Origin: Hericium rajendrae
Taxonomy: Eukaryota > Basidiomycota > Agaricomycetes > Russulales > Hericiaceae
Assembly: GCA_033439255.1 (NCBI GenBank)
Contig: CM065885.1
Location: 558,001 to 622,000 of the forward strand
Direction of reading: 5' to 3'
Length of the DNA: 64,000 nt
The notes below the pieces were generated by a model. That model was not told the origin of the DNA. It saw only the letters and a program-made list of their open reading frames with translations, and searched no databases. Below, piece by piece: positions 22,338 through 32,945 of the stretch; position 1 is the stretch's first letter, and every line of letters starts with the position of its first letter. A program made the position numbers and the translations under genes.

Positions 22338-22719
22338 TGTCATGAATCGCCCATTGGTCTTCTTCATTCCCTTTGTTCCCTATATGGACACTCCCTTGTT
22401 ATATCCCCTTGTTCCCTGTTAGGATATCCCTTGTTCCCCTTTAGGATATCCCTTGTTCCCCTTTGGGACATCCCTTGTTCCCCTTCCCCTTGTTCCCCTT
22501 TCAGGATATCCCTTGTTCTCCTTTGGGCTATCCTTCCAGTATATATAGGGCTACCTTTCTGACTGGTTTCCTCAGTTTGTCCACTTGACTCTCCAGTCCC
22601 ATTGTACCCTAGACATTCTCAGCCTGTCTCTACTCTCTATGACATCCTCTGCTCTTTGATCCTTGATCCCTTGGGGTGACTTGGATGGCTTCACTGTTCC
22701 CCTGAACCCAGTCTTGACA
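22338..22719 (+). repeat. left LTR of the TRIM
   Basis: 382 bp. It has a clear TATATATA box at 22540-22547. Upstream, from about 22400 to 22530, are five or so degenerate copies of a 20-22 bp unit built on ATCCCTTGTTCCCCTTT. Confidence 0.9.
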
Positions 22720-23002
22720 TTTGGACAAACTCTCATACATCCACCTCACCCACCCCTGTCCATTGGATTCTTACCCTCCCACCTAGTCCTTGAACCCACC
22801 GCCCACTGCCCAGCCATGACCCCATGATCACCAGATGAGTTGACACCATTGCTTGCAAAAAACCCACAGAACCACAGACCACAGAACACAGAACACAGAC
22901 CCACTTGCAAGGTGGTTGTTAGTCTCAGACTCAAGATTCCATGTAGATGTTGGATAGGTGTTGGTGTGCTCCAGGTGCAAGCACACCTTAAAGAGGGGGT
23001 AA

Positions 23003-23384
23003 TGTCATGAATCACCCATTGGTCTTCTTCATTCCCTTTGTTCCCTATATGGACACTCCCTTGTTATGTCCCCTTGTTCCCTGTTAGGATATCCCTTGTT
23101 CCCCTTTAGGATATCCCTTGTTCCCCTTTGGGACATCCCTTGTTCCCCTTCCCCTTGTTCCCCTTTCAGGATATCCCTTGTTCCCCTTTGGGCTATCCTT
23201 CCAGTATATATAGGGCTACCTTTCTGACTGGCTTCCTCAGTTTGTCCACTTGACTCTCCAGTCCCATTGTACCCTAGACATTCTCAGCCTGTCTCTACTC
23301 TCTATGACATCCTCTGCTCTTTGATCCTTGATCCCTTGGGGTGACTTGGATGGCTTCACTGTTCCCCTGAACCCAGTCTTGACA
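23003..23384 (+). repeat. right LTR of the TRIM
   Basis: 382 bp, the same repeat units and TATA box as the left copy, with four transition differences. It is followed by the target copy ACTGG. Confidence 0.9.
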
Positions 23385-23389
23385 ACTGG

Positions 23390-23622
23390 TCCCACTTGTC
23401 TTCGTAATCATCCAGTTGCTCGGTCGTCGGATCGACCTCCTTTTGGTCTTTATCAATAGACGTCAGTGGTTCCTTCGGTTCCTTGGCGGTGCCTCTCAAA
23501 TGGCGCATCAAGCCTTTCGCTCCGATCACGGTCACGATTCGGGTTTTGTACGTTACCCAATTCGAGCCATTTGCGGTGAGCTTCGGGACGGTGTAGAGGT
23601 TGAACGAATTATTGAGCGACAT
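23390..23622 (-). CDS. copia element 2 Gag N-terminal part (fossil)
   Basis: A minus-strand segment with MSLNNSFNLYTVPKLTANGS and NWVTYKTRIVTVIGAKGL, the typical start of copia/gag-polypeptide proteins of fungi. A more upstream ATG at 23643 overlaps the primer site and is less likely to be used. The segment is interrupted by the TRIM insertion at 23389. Confidence 0.7.
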
Positions 23623-23647
23623 TGAATCGGCACCAGGGCCCATAACC

Positions 23648-24026
23648 TCTTAGAATATGAGGATACGGGAGGGTTCTATGACAATACCGAGCAGTTAGAC
23701 TCAGTGATAGGAGAATTCACTTCTATTGATTATGTACCTATGACAATACCGAGCAGTTAGACTGCCCGCGGAGTAAGTACATTGCCAATCAATTAAAGAA
23801 GAGTATTGTCGCGTACCTCAGTGATAGGAGAATTCACTGAGGTACACATCGCGTAAACTCGCGCCTACATTAACGGCGCGAGTGGCTGATGATAACTGTA
23901 CAGTAGCGTACGTAATCGAACTGGGCTCCAGGCCCGAACATCTAATCTATAGACAAAGAAACAGATAAGATGAGATTCGCACTTAGCGTGCTTTTGGTCG
24001 AACGGGCGTTTGCCCCGATCTCAATA
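23648..24026 (-). repeat. copia element 2, 5' LTR (carries the empty site of the gypsy insertion)
   Basis: 379 bp, from TCTTAGAAT beside the primer site to CTCAATA, followed by the target copy ACCTC (24027-24031). It has uninterrupted GGGTTCTATGACAATACC at 23672-23689, which is the exact pre-insertion form of the site occupied by the gypsy element at 10619-10623/17728. The LTR ends are not the usual TG...CA. Confidence 0.9.
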
Positions 24027-24031
24027 ACCTC

Positions 24032-24146
24032 AGCTCTCGAAGAAAGGAACTGAGGGAAAAAGCTGTCGGTATCGTAGCGTGTATGGTACGAGTCCGATCA
24101 GCCACAGAGACTAGAAACTGTACAGTATATTGTCCGTGGACCAACA
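24032..24146 (-). repeat. copia element 1, 5' LTR, remaining piece
   Basis: It starts AGCTCTCGAAGAAAGGAACTG, continuing the sequence cut at 10591, and ends GGACCAACA. The end mirrors the TGTTG at 10407, which supports this as the outer edge of the first copia element. Confidence 0.65.
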
Positions 24147-26221
24147 TTTGCCTCCGTCGTAGAGACCAGCGCCGACGCTCCTGGCGTCGGCCACACGTGA
24201 CCACGTCGCGCTCAATGGGCGCGCGTCGCGGAGTGTCCCTCGACTTCCAACAATCTCCTCACCGAGTACTAGGCATCTGATCCTTCTGCCTCACGCGCTG
24301 CTTAACCTGCAACGGACCTTCGCATCATCAATGACATGCTTCCAGTCGAGTTTTGCTCGCGTCTCTGAGCAGTCACATTGCTTCACCGCACACGGTGATA
24401 CAGCTCGCAATGCCGCGCATATTCCGACATACGCGCACTCGGAATATTACACCACGTCCTACTAGCGACGCGACTTCTCCTGGCTGGGTGCGATCTATAT
24501 AACGTGCAGTGTGCGCATTTCTTTGTGTCCCCGACTGTGCTCTCCGATCCAGGTCTGCGCTCTCCCTGCCACGTCGTCACTCCCCTTTTCCGTCGCCTTT
24601 GCCCACGGGCGCCTTCACCGCCTTGGCTCTCCTGCGACGCCTCTCATGACACCGCAGCGTCGACCTAGAGTCCATGGCCACTGCATTTTCGTCATACCAT
24701 CCCGTGCCATGCCAAGTGCAGCTAAGCAGTGACACCATCTTTCCCCGCTATGCTGTGTGCGCCTACCGCCCGCCGTAACCACACTAGCGCCCACCTTATC
24801 ATGACTTAGCGCCCGTCGTATGGCATCTAAGCGCCCGCCGTACCGCAACTAGCGCCTGCCTCCCATGGCGATGCCCTCCATACGAACCAATGCCTGCGCG
24901 CCTCCTGGAAGCGATGCTCCCGCCGTATTTATCCAGCGCGAGGGCGCATCGAGGGCGTCGGCTGACCTGTCTTCTCGATCTCGTGCGTTTCTGTTGGAGT
25001 GGGCGTGCAAGGCCGAGGTGCGTGTGTACTGCTTTCGGTCTGGGGAACGCTGAGGAGACGCGGTGTTGTTGTGGGCCGACGGAGGCCGAGTCGGTGCGTA
25101 CTGCGTCGGGCGCCGCTGCGTTGTCGGTCCGAGTGATGCGGGACGTTGCGCCTCTGCAGCCGCGGCGGTTTGGGCGTCGTGGACGCGATTGGTGCACAGG
25201 TGGTTCCGAGTCGCAGTCGGGGGAAGTCTAGCCCGACGTCGGCCTGACATTGAATGAAGCTATCACGCCGTCGACGTTCAAACGTGCGATGGTTGCTTGG
25301 ACTGTTGTCCTGCGAATCAGGTCGTAAGCCGACGGTGATACGACGTCATACACCGGATAGAGTTTTCGCTATGAAGTCAGTAGTAACGATGGTCGGTGAG
25401 TCAGTCCACTACGATACACTTCAGACTTCATCCCCGTGAGGGTCTCGGCGCGACTGTCTCGATCAGGAGGGGCGATCGTGGATCTGAGGAACGACCAGCG
25501 CGGCGGTGCATCACAGGCCCGGGACGTACGGTGAGTATCTCCATCGCGGGGTGAAGGCGCGCTGTGTCCTCTGTGGGCGTACGCACAGCATGCGCACTGC
25601 TTGGGGGACAGTACTGTTCCTGGCATGATTCGACGTCAAGCCTGCAAGCGAAGAGGCTGTATGATAGCTGCACAGGTCAGTCTCTTACGGCTACTTCACG
25701 ACTTTCTGGGGTGTTATGTCTAGTCTGCGGTATATTTTCGAGGCTCTAAATTCAGAGGCGTTAACCAGGCATCTGTAACCCCTCATATCATACCGGTTCA
25801 TTTCTTGTAATGCCGCAGAGCAACGACATCGACTGGTGGACGCAGGGAAATTGAATATCGTAAGAGGTCGTAAGCTGTGTACGGAGGAAAGGCGCGCAGA
25901 TGATACCATACATGACGATTGGCGATGGACATCGATGTACACACGGACGATACTAGAGCAGGCGCATCGCATCGGAGCGTACGGCTTGGAAGCTATGCGG
26001 GCCGAGAAGAAATAAGAATTTGTGTTTAGAATTTGTGCAGAAGGTTGTGTCGGAGCGGCTGACAAGGGCCATGCGGACGGGCGTAATAAGAACAGTTTCA
26101 ATTTTGCCGTGTGGACTGACCGGCGATAGCACCCCCCGACGGAAACTTGCCTCTGTCGCAGCGCCCCATCCATCTCATTCCTTTCCAATTTCGAGGCCCG
26201 CATCAGCTTTATATCAGGAGC
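24147..26221. other. 2 kb intergenic region upstream of the Zn2Cys6 gene
   Basis: No supported gene. Open frames on both strands here lack family likeness and codon structure. It holds an 8 bp perfect inverted repeat GCCGACGC-TCCTG-GCGTCGGC (about 24172-24192), a TCTATATAAC box near 24495, and a degenerate tandem repeat at 24757-24860. The part just upstream of 26222 should contain the promoter of the Zn2Cys6 gene; a CTTTATATCAGG TATA-like site lies at about 26207. Confidence 0.5.
24757..24860. repeat. degenerate tandem repeat built on AGCGCCCGCCGTA
   Basis: Four to five imperfect units of about 26 bp, each with a core such as TAGCGCCC(A/G)(C/T)C, are separated by AT-richer spacers. Function unknown. 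Confidence 0.45.
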
Positions 26222-29200
26222 ATGTCCTCGCCGTCCGGAGGTGACTCCCACCGCCGAGAGCCCGAGTATACCCGCCGTTACGCAGGTACGTACATCTTCT
26301 TTGCCCCCCTCTTTAAATTTCCTGTGTTCTTCTTTGCTAACCACTATTAAACAGCCAAACAGGCCAGCGGGCCCTCGTCCCCCGACGCCCCTCTACCCGC
26401 GCAGGACGGGCGCCATCATTCATCTGACACCAGCTGGCTCTTCCCACCCTCCTCAGATTTCAGCTCACACACGTATCACCCCACCCCACCCCGTCCTGTT
26501 ACACCCCCCTCATCCCAGCCCGCTGGATCCGCCATGATACCCACCCCCACGTTCTACGATCCCGAGCACGCCGTTCCCCAGCAGACGCAGGACTATCAAA
26601 CCTGGCTGGAGCACAATTACACGGCGCAAGCTCAGCAGCAGCAGCAGGCTTTCGTGCCCACCTTCGCTGCCTATTCTGACTTGCAGAACCAGCAGCAGCC
26701 TGCCCCAGCGCAGATGCAGCGCGCGATGCAGACGCAGACTCAGGCGCAGGCGCCCGCCCCGCTCACGAACCAATACCACTTCGTGCCATCGCAACCTGCC
26801 CAGCAGGCGCCCCCGAAGGACGGCAGCTCGTATAGTACGTACTTCGCCGCGCCCACCAACGCCGCCGCGAATACCAGCTCGCGCCCGATGGCGAGCCGAT
26901 TCGTGCATCAGACGGGCATGCCCGCGTCGCGCGGGCGGAATGCGCCCAGCGCCTCTTTGCAAGCGCCGTCCGTCGACTATCTCGCGCCCGAAGTATTCTA
27001 CATGGGCACCGGCACTGACGAGACCGCGCAATACGAGCAGCAGCAGTCGTATGGCGGCAGCGAGCACCTCACCCCGACGAGCTACACGCACGGCACGCCC
27101 GACAGCCAGACGCACTCCGTCTCACCCACATGGAACGACGAGCGCCAGCTCCCCGCGCTCTCCACGTCTGCGAGTGCGAGCACCGCGCGCCCGGGCGGGA
27201 AGCGCCAGAAGGGCGCCAAGGCCGGCGGGGCTGCCAAGGGACGCAAGCGCGCGCGGAAGGACGGGGGCGCGGGCGAGGAGAGCGAGTGGGAGGTGGACGA
27301 GGAGGACGTGCAGCCGCCGCAGGGGCGTATGGACGGCTTGCCGCAGCGACTGTGAGTGGACTTTCGCTGCGAATTGTTTAAGAGCAACACTGACGGGCTT
27401 TCTGTGACTTTGCTTTACTGCTCATTTACCCTTCGTTGCACTTCGTGCAATGGCTCTCCGTATCTCATCTTGCGACGATCCCCGCATGATGTCCTACATT
27501 CTTGCGTATCGTTCGCTTCCACTCGATCGCGTCAATTCGCCTGATTTGCACGACGGGTCTTTTCTCCTCCGTGCACCACGTCGCGCTCTTCGCTCTGTCA
27601 AATGCTGGCTCGTTGATCTCTGTCTGGACCTTCCCCGCGTGGTTTCCTATCTCATTGGGTATCGCTCGCCTCGCTGCTCACGTCACTGGCCTTGTCGCCC
27701 TTGCTCGGCTGATCCTTTACGGGCCTTTTCCACCTCCGGACACACAAACTCGCCTAATCGCATGACGGGCCTTTTCTCCCTCCGAACGAACGTCACCACT
27801 TCCATTCCGCCCGTCCAACCTTCTTCGCACCCATCGCAGTCCCGGTGCCTGCACTTACTGCAAGAAACTGAAGGTACGCTCATGTGTGCCTGCGCTAGCG
27901 TCGTCGCGGCTGATCAGCGCTCCGCAGATGAAATGCGATTTCCCGAAGCATGAGAATGTGTGCAAGCGCTGCAAGGCGGGCGGGCACCACTGCGTCGTGG
28001 AGGGCCGCAAGCCCCGGAGCGCGCCAAAGTGAGTCCCGTATTTTAATCGTGCTGCGATGCGGCCCACCCGCGTACTTGAATCGCGCGCTCCCAGCGTGCG
28101 TTTGATCCCTGCCTCCATGTCGCGCGCGCCTTGCGTGGATGCATCGTCGCCGTCTTCGCCGCCTTCTCCCGATTCCGATATATCTGAATGCTCATTTTCG
28201 TGCTCTAGTAAACGCGAGTACCTGCTCGCGCAGATCCGGCAGAAGGATGTGATTATCGAGTCGCTGCTGAAGCAGGTGCGTGGCTGCTCGCTCGCGCGTG
28301 CACGTTCGTCTGCTGACTTGTCGCGATAGCTGCATAACCCGTATCTGGCGACGCCGCTGAGCATCGCTGCCTATCGCATGGCGACGCCGTCGAGCGACAA
28401 CCACCGCCAAAACGTGATTGCATGGCTCGACCGCATGCAGTCATCTGTCCGCCGCACGCCCGGCGCGGGCGCGGGCTTCACGCTGCCGCGTGAGACGCCC
28501 GCGGACGACGAGAGCGACGGCGGGAGCGAGACGGCGCCGGAGCACGAGTCGGACGAGCCGCCGACGTCGGCGCACACGCTCGTCGATCCCGAGGCGGAGA
28601 CCTATCCGGGGCTGCCGGACACCGCGGTGCCGCTGGGGCTGCTCGCGAACCTGTCGATCAGCAACAGCAAGCAGAAGGGCAAGAGCGCGCTGGCGGACCT
28701 GGCGCGGGCGGAGGATCCGAACGACGACGACGACAACGTGGGGGTCGCGAACGACACGTACTTCCTGCCGGGGCCGGCGCAGGACCTTGCGCTGCGGGCG
28801 ATGCTGATTGATAAGAGCAGCCCGCCGGACATTCTGGTGCATGGGCTGGTGTCGCCAGAGGACGTGGACAAGCTGTTCGAGATGTGAGTGGCTGCTTCTA
28901 TGTCGCGCGATGTCGCTGACCTTGCCTCAGTTTCTATACGAAAGTGAACGTACGTGTGTCCTTTGTGATGAAGTATGTGTGCTGACGGTCCACAGCCATT
29001 CATCGGCGTGCTCGACCCCGCGCTGCATACGCCGGCGACGACCTTCTCGCGCTGCCCGTTCCTCTTCACCGTCGGTGCGTGCCCTTCCCCCCTTCCTTTC
29101 TCCCGCGGCTGACAGGCAGCAGTGTGCGCGACGGCACTACGGTACTCGGACAAGAGCGAGGTGTACCCGATCGCGATGCACTTTGCGAAGAGCGCGGCGG

Positions 29201-31088
29201 CGAACGCGCTGATCGACGGGTGGAAGAGCGTGGAGCTGTGCCAGGCGTACATCCTGATGAGCATCTACGCGGTGCCGGCGCGGCGGTGGGAGGAGGACCG
29301 CTCGTGGCTGTACACGGGCCTCGCGATCCGCATCGCGACGGACCTCAATCTGCACCAGCTGCCGACGCGCCGCCCGCAGAACGAGGCGCAGGAGCGCGAG
29401 ATGCTGAACCGCGCACGGATGTGGATGGTCTGCTATAATCTTGACCGTAGCGTTGCGACGCAGTTTGGCAAGCCGACGACGATCAAGGAGGATTAGTACG
29501 TTCTTTTGCTTTGTTTGCGTGTAGGGGCTGACGGGGGCGTACAGCATCATACGCAACTCGACGGAGTGGTACAAGAAGTCGAAGTACAATCACGAGTATG
29601 ACATCCATCTCAACGCGTACAACTCGCTCCTGCGCATCGTTTCCAAGTTTCACGACGAGGTCTTCTCGGATCCGAGCTCGCCGACGGGGTTGAACAAGGT
29701 ATGTTCATGCGTCATGTCTGCAGGGCAGAATGCTTACGCCGGTGTAGCACATCGACTTCCGCGACGTCACGACGCGACACGATCGCGACTTGACGCGGTA
29801 CCACGAAGAGTGGGCCGAGCGCTTCGCGCAGGACTCGGATCAGAATGGTGGGTGATTTGTTTGGTCGACGATGCGCGTAGGTTTCGCATTGCTTACGCTA
29901 CGTGACGCAGATCCGGCGTGCCAGTTCCGTTGCAAGCTGCTGCCGTTGTATGTATTTTCCCTTCTTTCCTCCGAGAATGCCGTGCTGACGTTGGTGCAGC
30001 CTGGTCAATTATTCGAGACTGGTTATGTACTCGTTTGGCTTCCAGCAGGCGTTCCAGCGCGGACTGGGGCCGGATGACGCGCTCTACGTGGACAAGGTAA
30101 TTAGCTTCTGTTGCTCTGCGCGGTAGATGGCTTGCTGATCTGGCATTCAGTCGCTGGAGGCGGCCAAGACGGTCGTGCAGACGTTGGTCGACTCGTTAGC
30201 GCCTACTGGCTACATGCGCTGCTCTCCCGATGGCCATTTCGTCTTCGCATCCTTTGCATCTGCGTTCATGCTCAAGGTGAGTCTCGCGTGCCTTGTCCCT
30301 TCGCACGGCCTGACACGTCGACGCTCGCAGCTGTGCCGCCCCGAGTTCGCGCAGTTCCTCCCCGCTGGACAAGAAGCCGAGATCTTCGAGCTCATCAGCC
30401 GCCTCATCCAGGTCCTTGGCTCCCCGCAGATCGCCATCGACGAGCGCCACACGCCCAAGCTGTACTCCCGCTTCCTCGCGGGCCTCCTCGCCAAGCACAG
30501 GCGCGACGGCGCGACGAGCGGGCGCCTGCACACGCAGCCGCCGCCCGCGCAGACGCACCAGGGACAAGGGCCGGGCGGCAGTGGCGCGCAAGGGCAGAAC
30601 CCGATCCACCGCACGCCATCCGCCAACTCCGCGTCGTCGCTCGAGATCCAGATCCACGGCGTGCCCGACGCGGGCATGGGCACCGGCTTCGGGATGGCGC
30701 CCGCGGCGGCGCAGGAGCCCGTCTACGAGGCGGAGGCGACGTACTCTGCGGGCACGGGCCCGCTCGAGGTCGGCGGGGGCGGCGGCGCGATGGACTTCGA
30801 CTTTGCGGGGATGGCGAGCGGGAGCGAGGGCGACGTGCTCGCGGCGATGCAGGTCATCCGCAACCCGGAGTGGTGGTCGAACATGATGATGCCTGGGTGC
30901 GTGCGCTGCGTCTGGCTTTATCGCAATTCTAAGTCTTCGTGCTGATGGCGTTGTGATGCAGGTTCACGTGGCCGGCGGACCAGGTGTCGAGTGGTGGGGC
31001 CGCGGATCCGAACTATTTCGGTGGAGGCCTGAACAACGGCGTCGCGAATGCGTATAACTTCCAGATGGCGCAGATCCCCCTGGGCTGA
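26222..31088 (+). CDS. Zn2Cys6 fungal-specific transcription factor, many exons
   Basis: A nuclear DNA-binding regulator. The ATG at 26222 opens exon 1 (ends 26285); exon 2 (26355-27351) encodes a Gln/Pro/Ala-rich N-terminal region with a basic patch (GKRQKGAKAGGAAKGRKRARK). After a 488 bp intron, exons at 27840-27873 and 27928-28028 encode the zinc cluster C-X2-C-X6-C-X8-C-X2-C-X6-C (CTYCKKLKMKC ... CKRCKAGGHHC). A short linker and coiled-coil-like helix follow (REYLLAQIRQKDVIIESLLKQ). Later exons encode a Fungal_trans middle homology region (PFIGVLDPALHTPATTFSRC, YILMSIYAVPARRWEEDRSW, IRIATDLNLHQLP, RARMWMVCYNLDRSVA). The C-terminal region is Gly/Ala-rich and ends NFQMAQIPLG at the TGA at 31086. 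It resembles the basidiomycete PriB/PrtT-like group, but its targets cannot be told from sequence. About 14-15 exons. Confidence 0.85.
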
Positions 31089-31127
31089 GCGTCCCATACC
31101 CAGAAAACATACCCCCTCGCTTGCACG

Positions 31128-31160
31128 TACGCCGTCTCGTCTCGTCTCGTCTCGTCTATG
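31128..31160. repeat. (CGTCT)n microsatellite
   Basis: Five consecutive CGTCT units lie in the 3' flank of the Zn2Cys6 gene. Confidence 0.7.
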
Positions 31161-32348
31161 TTCGATATATCCTCGTTGCGGATTTCCGTCATTTTCTGCC
31201 TGCTGTAATGTGCTCCTATGTTACCGTTACCCTTTAGTTGCGTCTGCTCGCTCTCCGATCTGCCATTCCGTTCCCCGCTCCCGCATCGATATCATAATGT
31301 CTCGTCTATGTAGCATGTTCGCTTCTTGGTTTGTGTAAAGGATATCCGTCTGTATGTTTGAATCTGTTACTACTAGATGGGAAGGAATGACTTTGCTCGT
31401 TGTGTAATCTCTTGCAGTGATCGTCGTGGTGGATCTCTGAGTATCGAGAATACCGAGTGGTAAGCGCTCTTTGGTCCGCGTTCGGGTTGAGTGCCAGCGC
31501 TTGAAGTTAAACGGTGACAACGACGTGCACGTCGAGGACTTGAGTTTCTGTCATCCATCATCTTTAGTTGTGTTGGAAAGAAGGTCAATAGTCTATTTCT
31601 CACTTGGTACTTAACAAGTTACCAACTCCATGATAAATCTTAAGTTTTGCTAACACAGCATTCACAAATCAGGTGGATGGTGATCCCATGTTTGTGTTGC
31701 CCGACTTGAAGTCCCTCGAGCTGCAGAACGTCCACTTTTGTCTTTCTGCGGTCAGCGAGCGCTGATAACGACGAGAGCCTCGGTGACCTGCTGCCGTGGT
31801 GGAACGCTCAGCGAGAAAGTCAGGTCCCGGCGCTGCCACGACATAAAATTACATGACGTCACGTCGAAAATGAATTATCGAGTCGTGGAAGACGCTGGTG
31901 GATGTCGCTTGGGATGGGCATCGCGGTGAATACGATACTGACTGGTACGACTCCAGTGACAAAAGTGGGTAGGATACCGATGCATTTTCGAGCGAGCAGG
32001 ATCCTAATGGGTTAGCTCAACTTGTTCTCGAGATACCTTAAGGACGTCTTGTCCCAAATGATTAGCCTACCTCCTTGTTTCGAGGCCTTAGTAACATCAG
32101 GATAGCATATACAATGTGCAAGGCTTGAAGTCGGGTTTACTGAGACTCATAATTATTCTTGTCAGCATCATGTTCTTCGTGGAGCTCGATTCCTGCCTTT
32201 GAGGCTCAATACCCACCTTGAAGCTTGAAGGGTCTTGAAGTGACAACAAAGGCTACACTGCCGTCTTGGATGAAGAATGCGAATGGAATGAAGAAAATCG
32301 ACAAGAATTCAAGTTTGACTATTTAGATATTTTCTGATGTTAAAGAAT
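31160..32348. other. intergenic region with an LRR-like relic
   Basis: Mostly without coding signal. Around 31676-31764 the plus strand reads LPDLKSLELQNVHFCLSAV before a stop. This resembles the leucine-rich segments of the F-box/LRR proteins elsewhere in the window (FPNLRLLELQSVDV at about 37000) and may be the remnant of a lost copy. Confidence 0.35.
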
Positions 32349-32437
32349 TCGGTTATGGTGTAACGGCTAACATTATCGCCTCTCATGGATTCAGGATTTG
32401 TTCGCGATAGCTCGGGGTTCGACTCCCCGTAACCGAA
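32349..32437 (+). tRNA. tRNA-Glu(CTC) with a 17-nt intron
   Basis: The acceptor arms TCGGTTA/TAACCGA pair perfectly. The D arm is GTGT/ACAT with loop AACGGCTA, the anticodon stem ATCGC/GCGAT, and the T arm CGGGG-TTCGACT-CCCCG, with discriminator A at 32437. The anticodon CTC is at 32382-32384. An intron at 32386-32402 follows position 37, the canonical place. After removal the body is 72 nt. The overall sequence resembles eukaryotic tRNA-Glu, including the GGCTA D-loop. An identical body is at 55841. Confidence 0.9.
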
Positions 32438-32945
32438 TTCCAGTAGAATGTGTCTAACATTTTTTTTCTCTTGCAATAGTTCCAGTTTCTTTTCCCTTGC
32501 GAATCGAGAAAATGGCGATGCGGTGCAGTGAGATCTGAGAAACGAAACATATTGACGACTTCTTGGTGGATTGCCTGCAGCGGGCCCGACGGTCCGGGAT
32601 TGTCCGTCCGGGGGAACGGAAACAGACGGAAACCAAAGGGCGCGTACTTCTCTTCATCTGCAGTTTCCACCGTCGCGACCATACTATTCTTATCTTTTGG
32701 AATGAGTTCCGACAGTGAGCTCTATAGAAGGATTAGCTGAAGAATCCTGGTATCGAATCACGCTTGCTCGGGCACACATTGATAGGGCGAAGACAACTCG
32801 CCCACGTCCGCAACTCCGGGTGGTCGAATCCGCTGGCCTTCGAAGTAGAAGGTTGTAAGAGATCAAGTTTGCTGTGAGCAACCCTTAATTCTATCTTGTC
32901 TTGTGAAAATAATTGAGTACCGTTTAGACTCCCAAGTGGTCACCA
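32438..32945. other. intergenic region between the tRNA gene and gpi13
   Basis: A T-rich stretch (TTTTTTTTCTC, about 32459-32470) just after the tRNA gene is a plausible Pol III terminator. No gene is supported in the remainder. Confidence 0.4.

Larger units (their letters stand above)
22338..23384 (+). mobile_element. TRIM-type non-autonomous LTR element in copia Gag (fossil)
   Basis: 1,047 bp: two 382 bp LTRs (22338-22719 and 23003-23384; TGTCATGA to TTGACA) around only 283 bp of internal DNA with no coding capacity. The target duplication is ACTGG at 22333-22337 and 23385-23389. The primer site (TGGACAAACTCTCATAC, 22722) and purine tract (AAGAGGGGGTAA, ending 23002) closely match those of the gypsy element at 10624, so it is probably a short relative of that family, mobilised in trans. 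The two LTRs differ at four sites, all transitions. Confidence 0.9.
10592..24026 (-). mobile_element. Ty1/copia element 2 (fossil), host of two nested insertions
   Basis: The element is bounded by two 379 bp LTRs that differ at one site, counting the gypsy insertion out of the left LTR, and by the target duplication ACCTC at 10587-10591 and 24027-24031. Its minus-strand order is 5' LTR (23648-24026), initiator-tRNA-Met half-site (23636-23647), Gag, protease, integrase, reverse transcriptase, RNase H, purine tract (18075-18090) and 3' LTR. It is close to whole in content but broken in a few places, and its Gag region is also split by the TRIM at 22338-23384. The single LTR difference suggests a recent insertion. 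Confidence 0.9.

Noticed and set aside
22400-22530. Regular repeats that might suggest a CRISPR array
   Set aside because: Units are short, degenerate and without spacers, and lie inside an LTR of a eukaryotic element.
25691-26344. A 217-codon minus-strand frame upstream of the Zn2Cys6 gene
   Set aside because: It overlaps the first exon of that gene, starts ambiguously and has no recognisable domain or bias.
26510-27115. A 201-codon minus-strand frame
   Set aside because: It is the shadow of the Gln/Pro-rich exon of the Zn2Cys6 gene.
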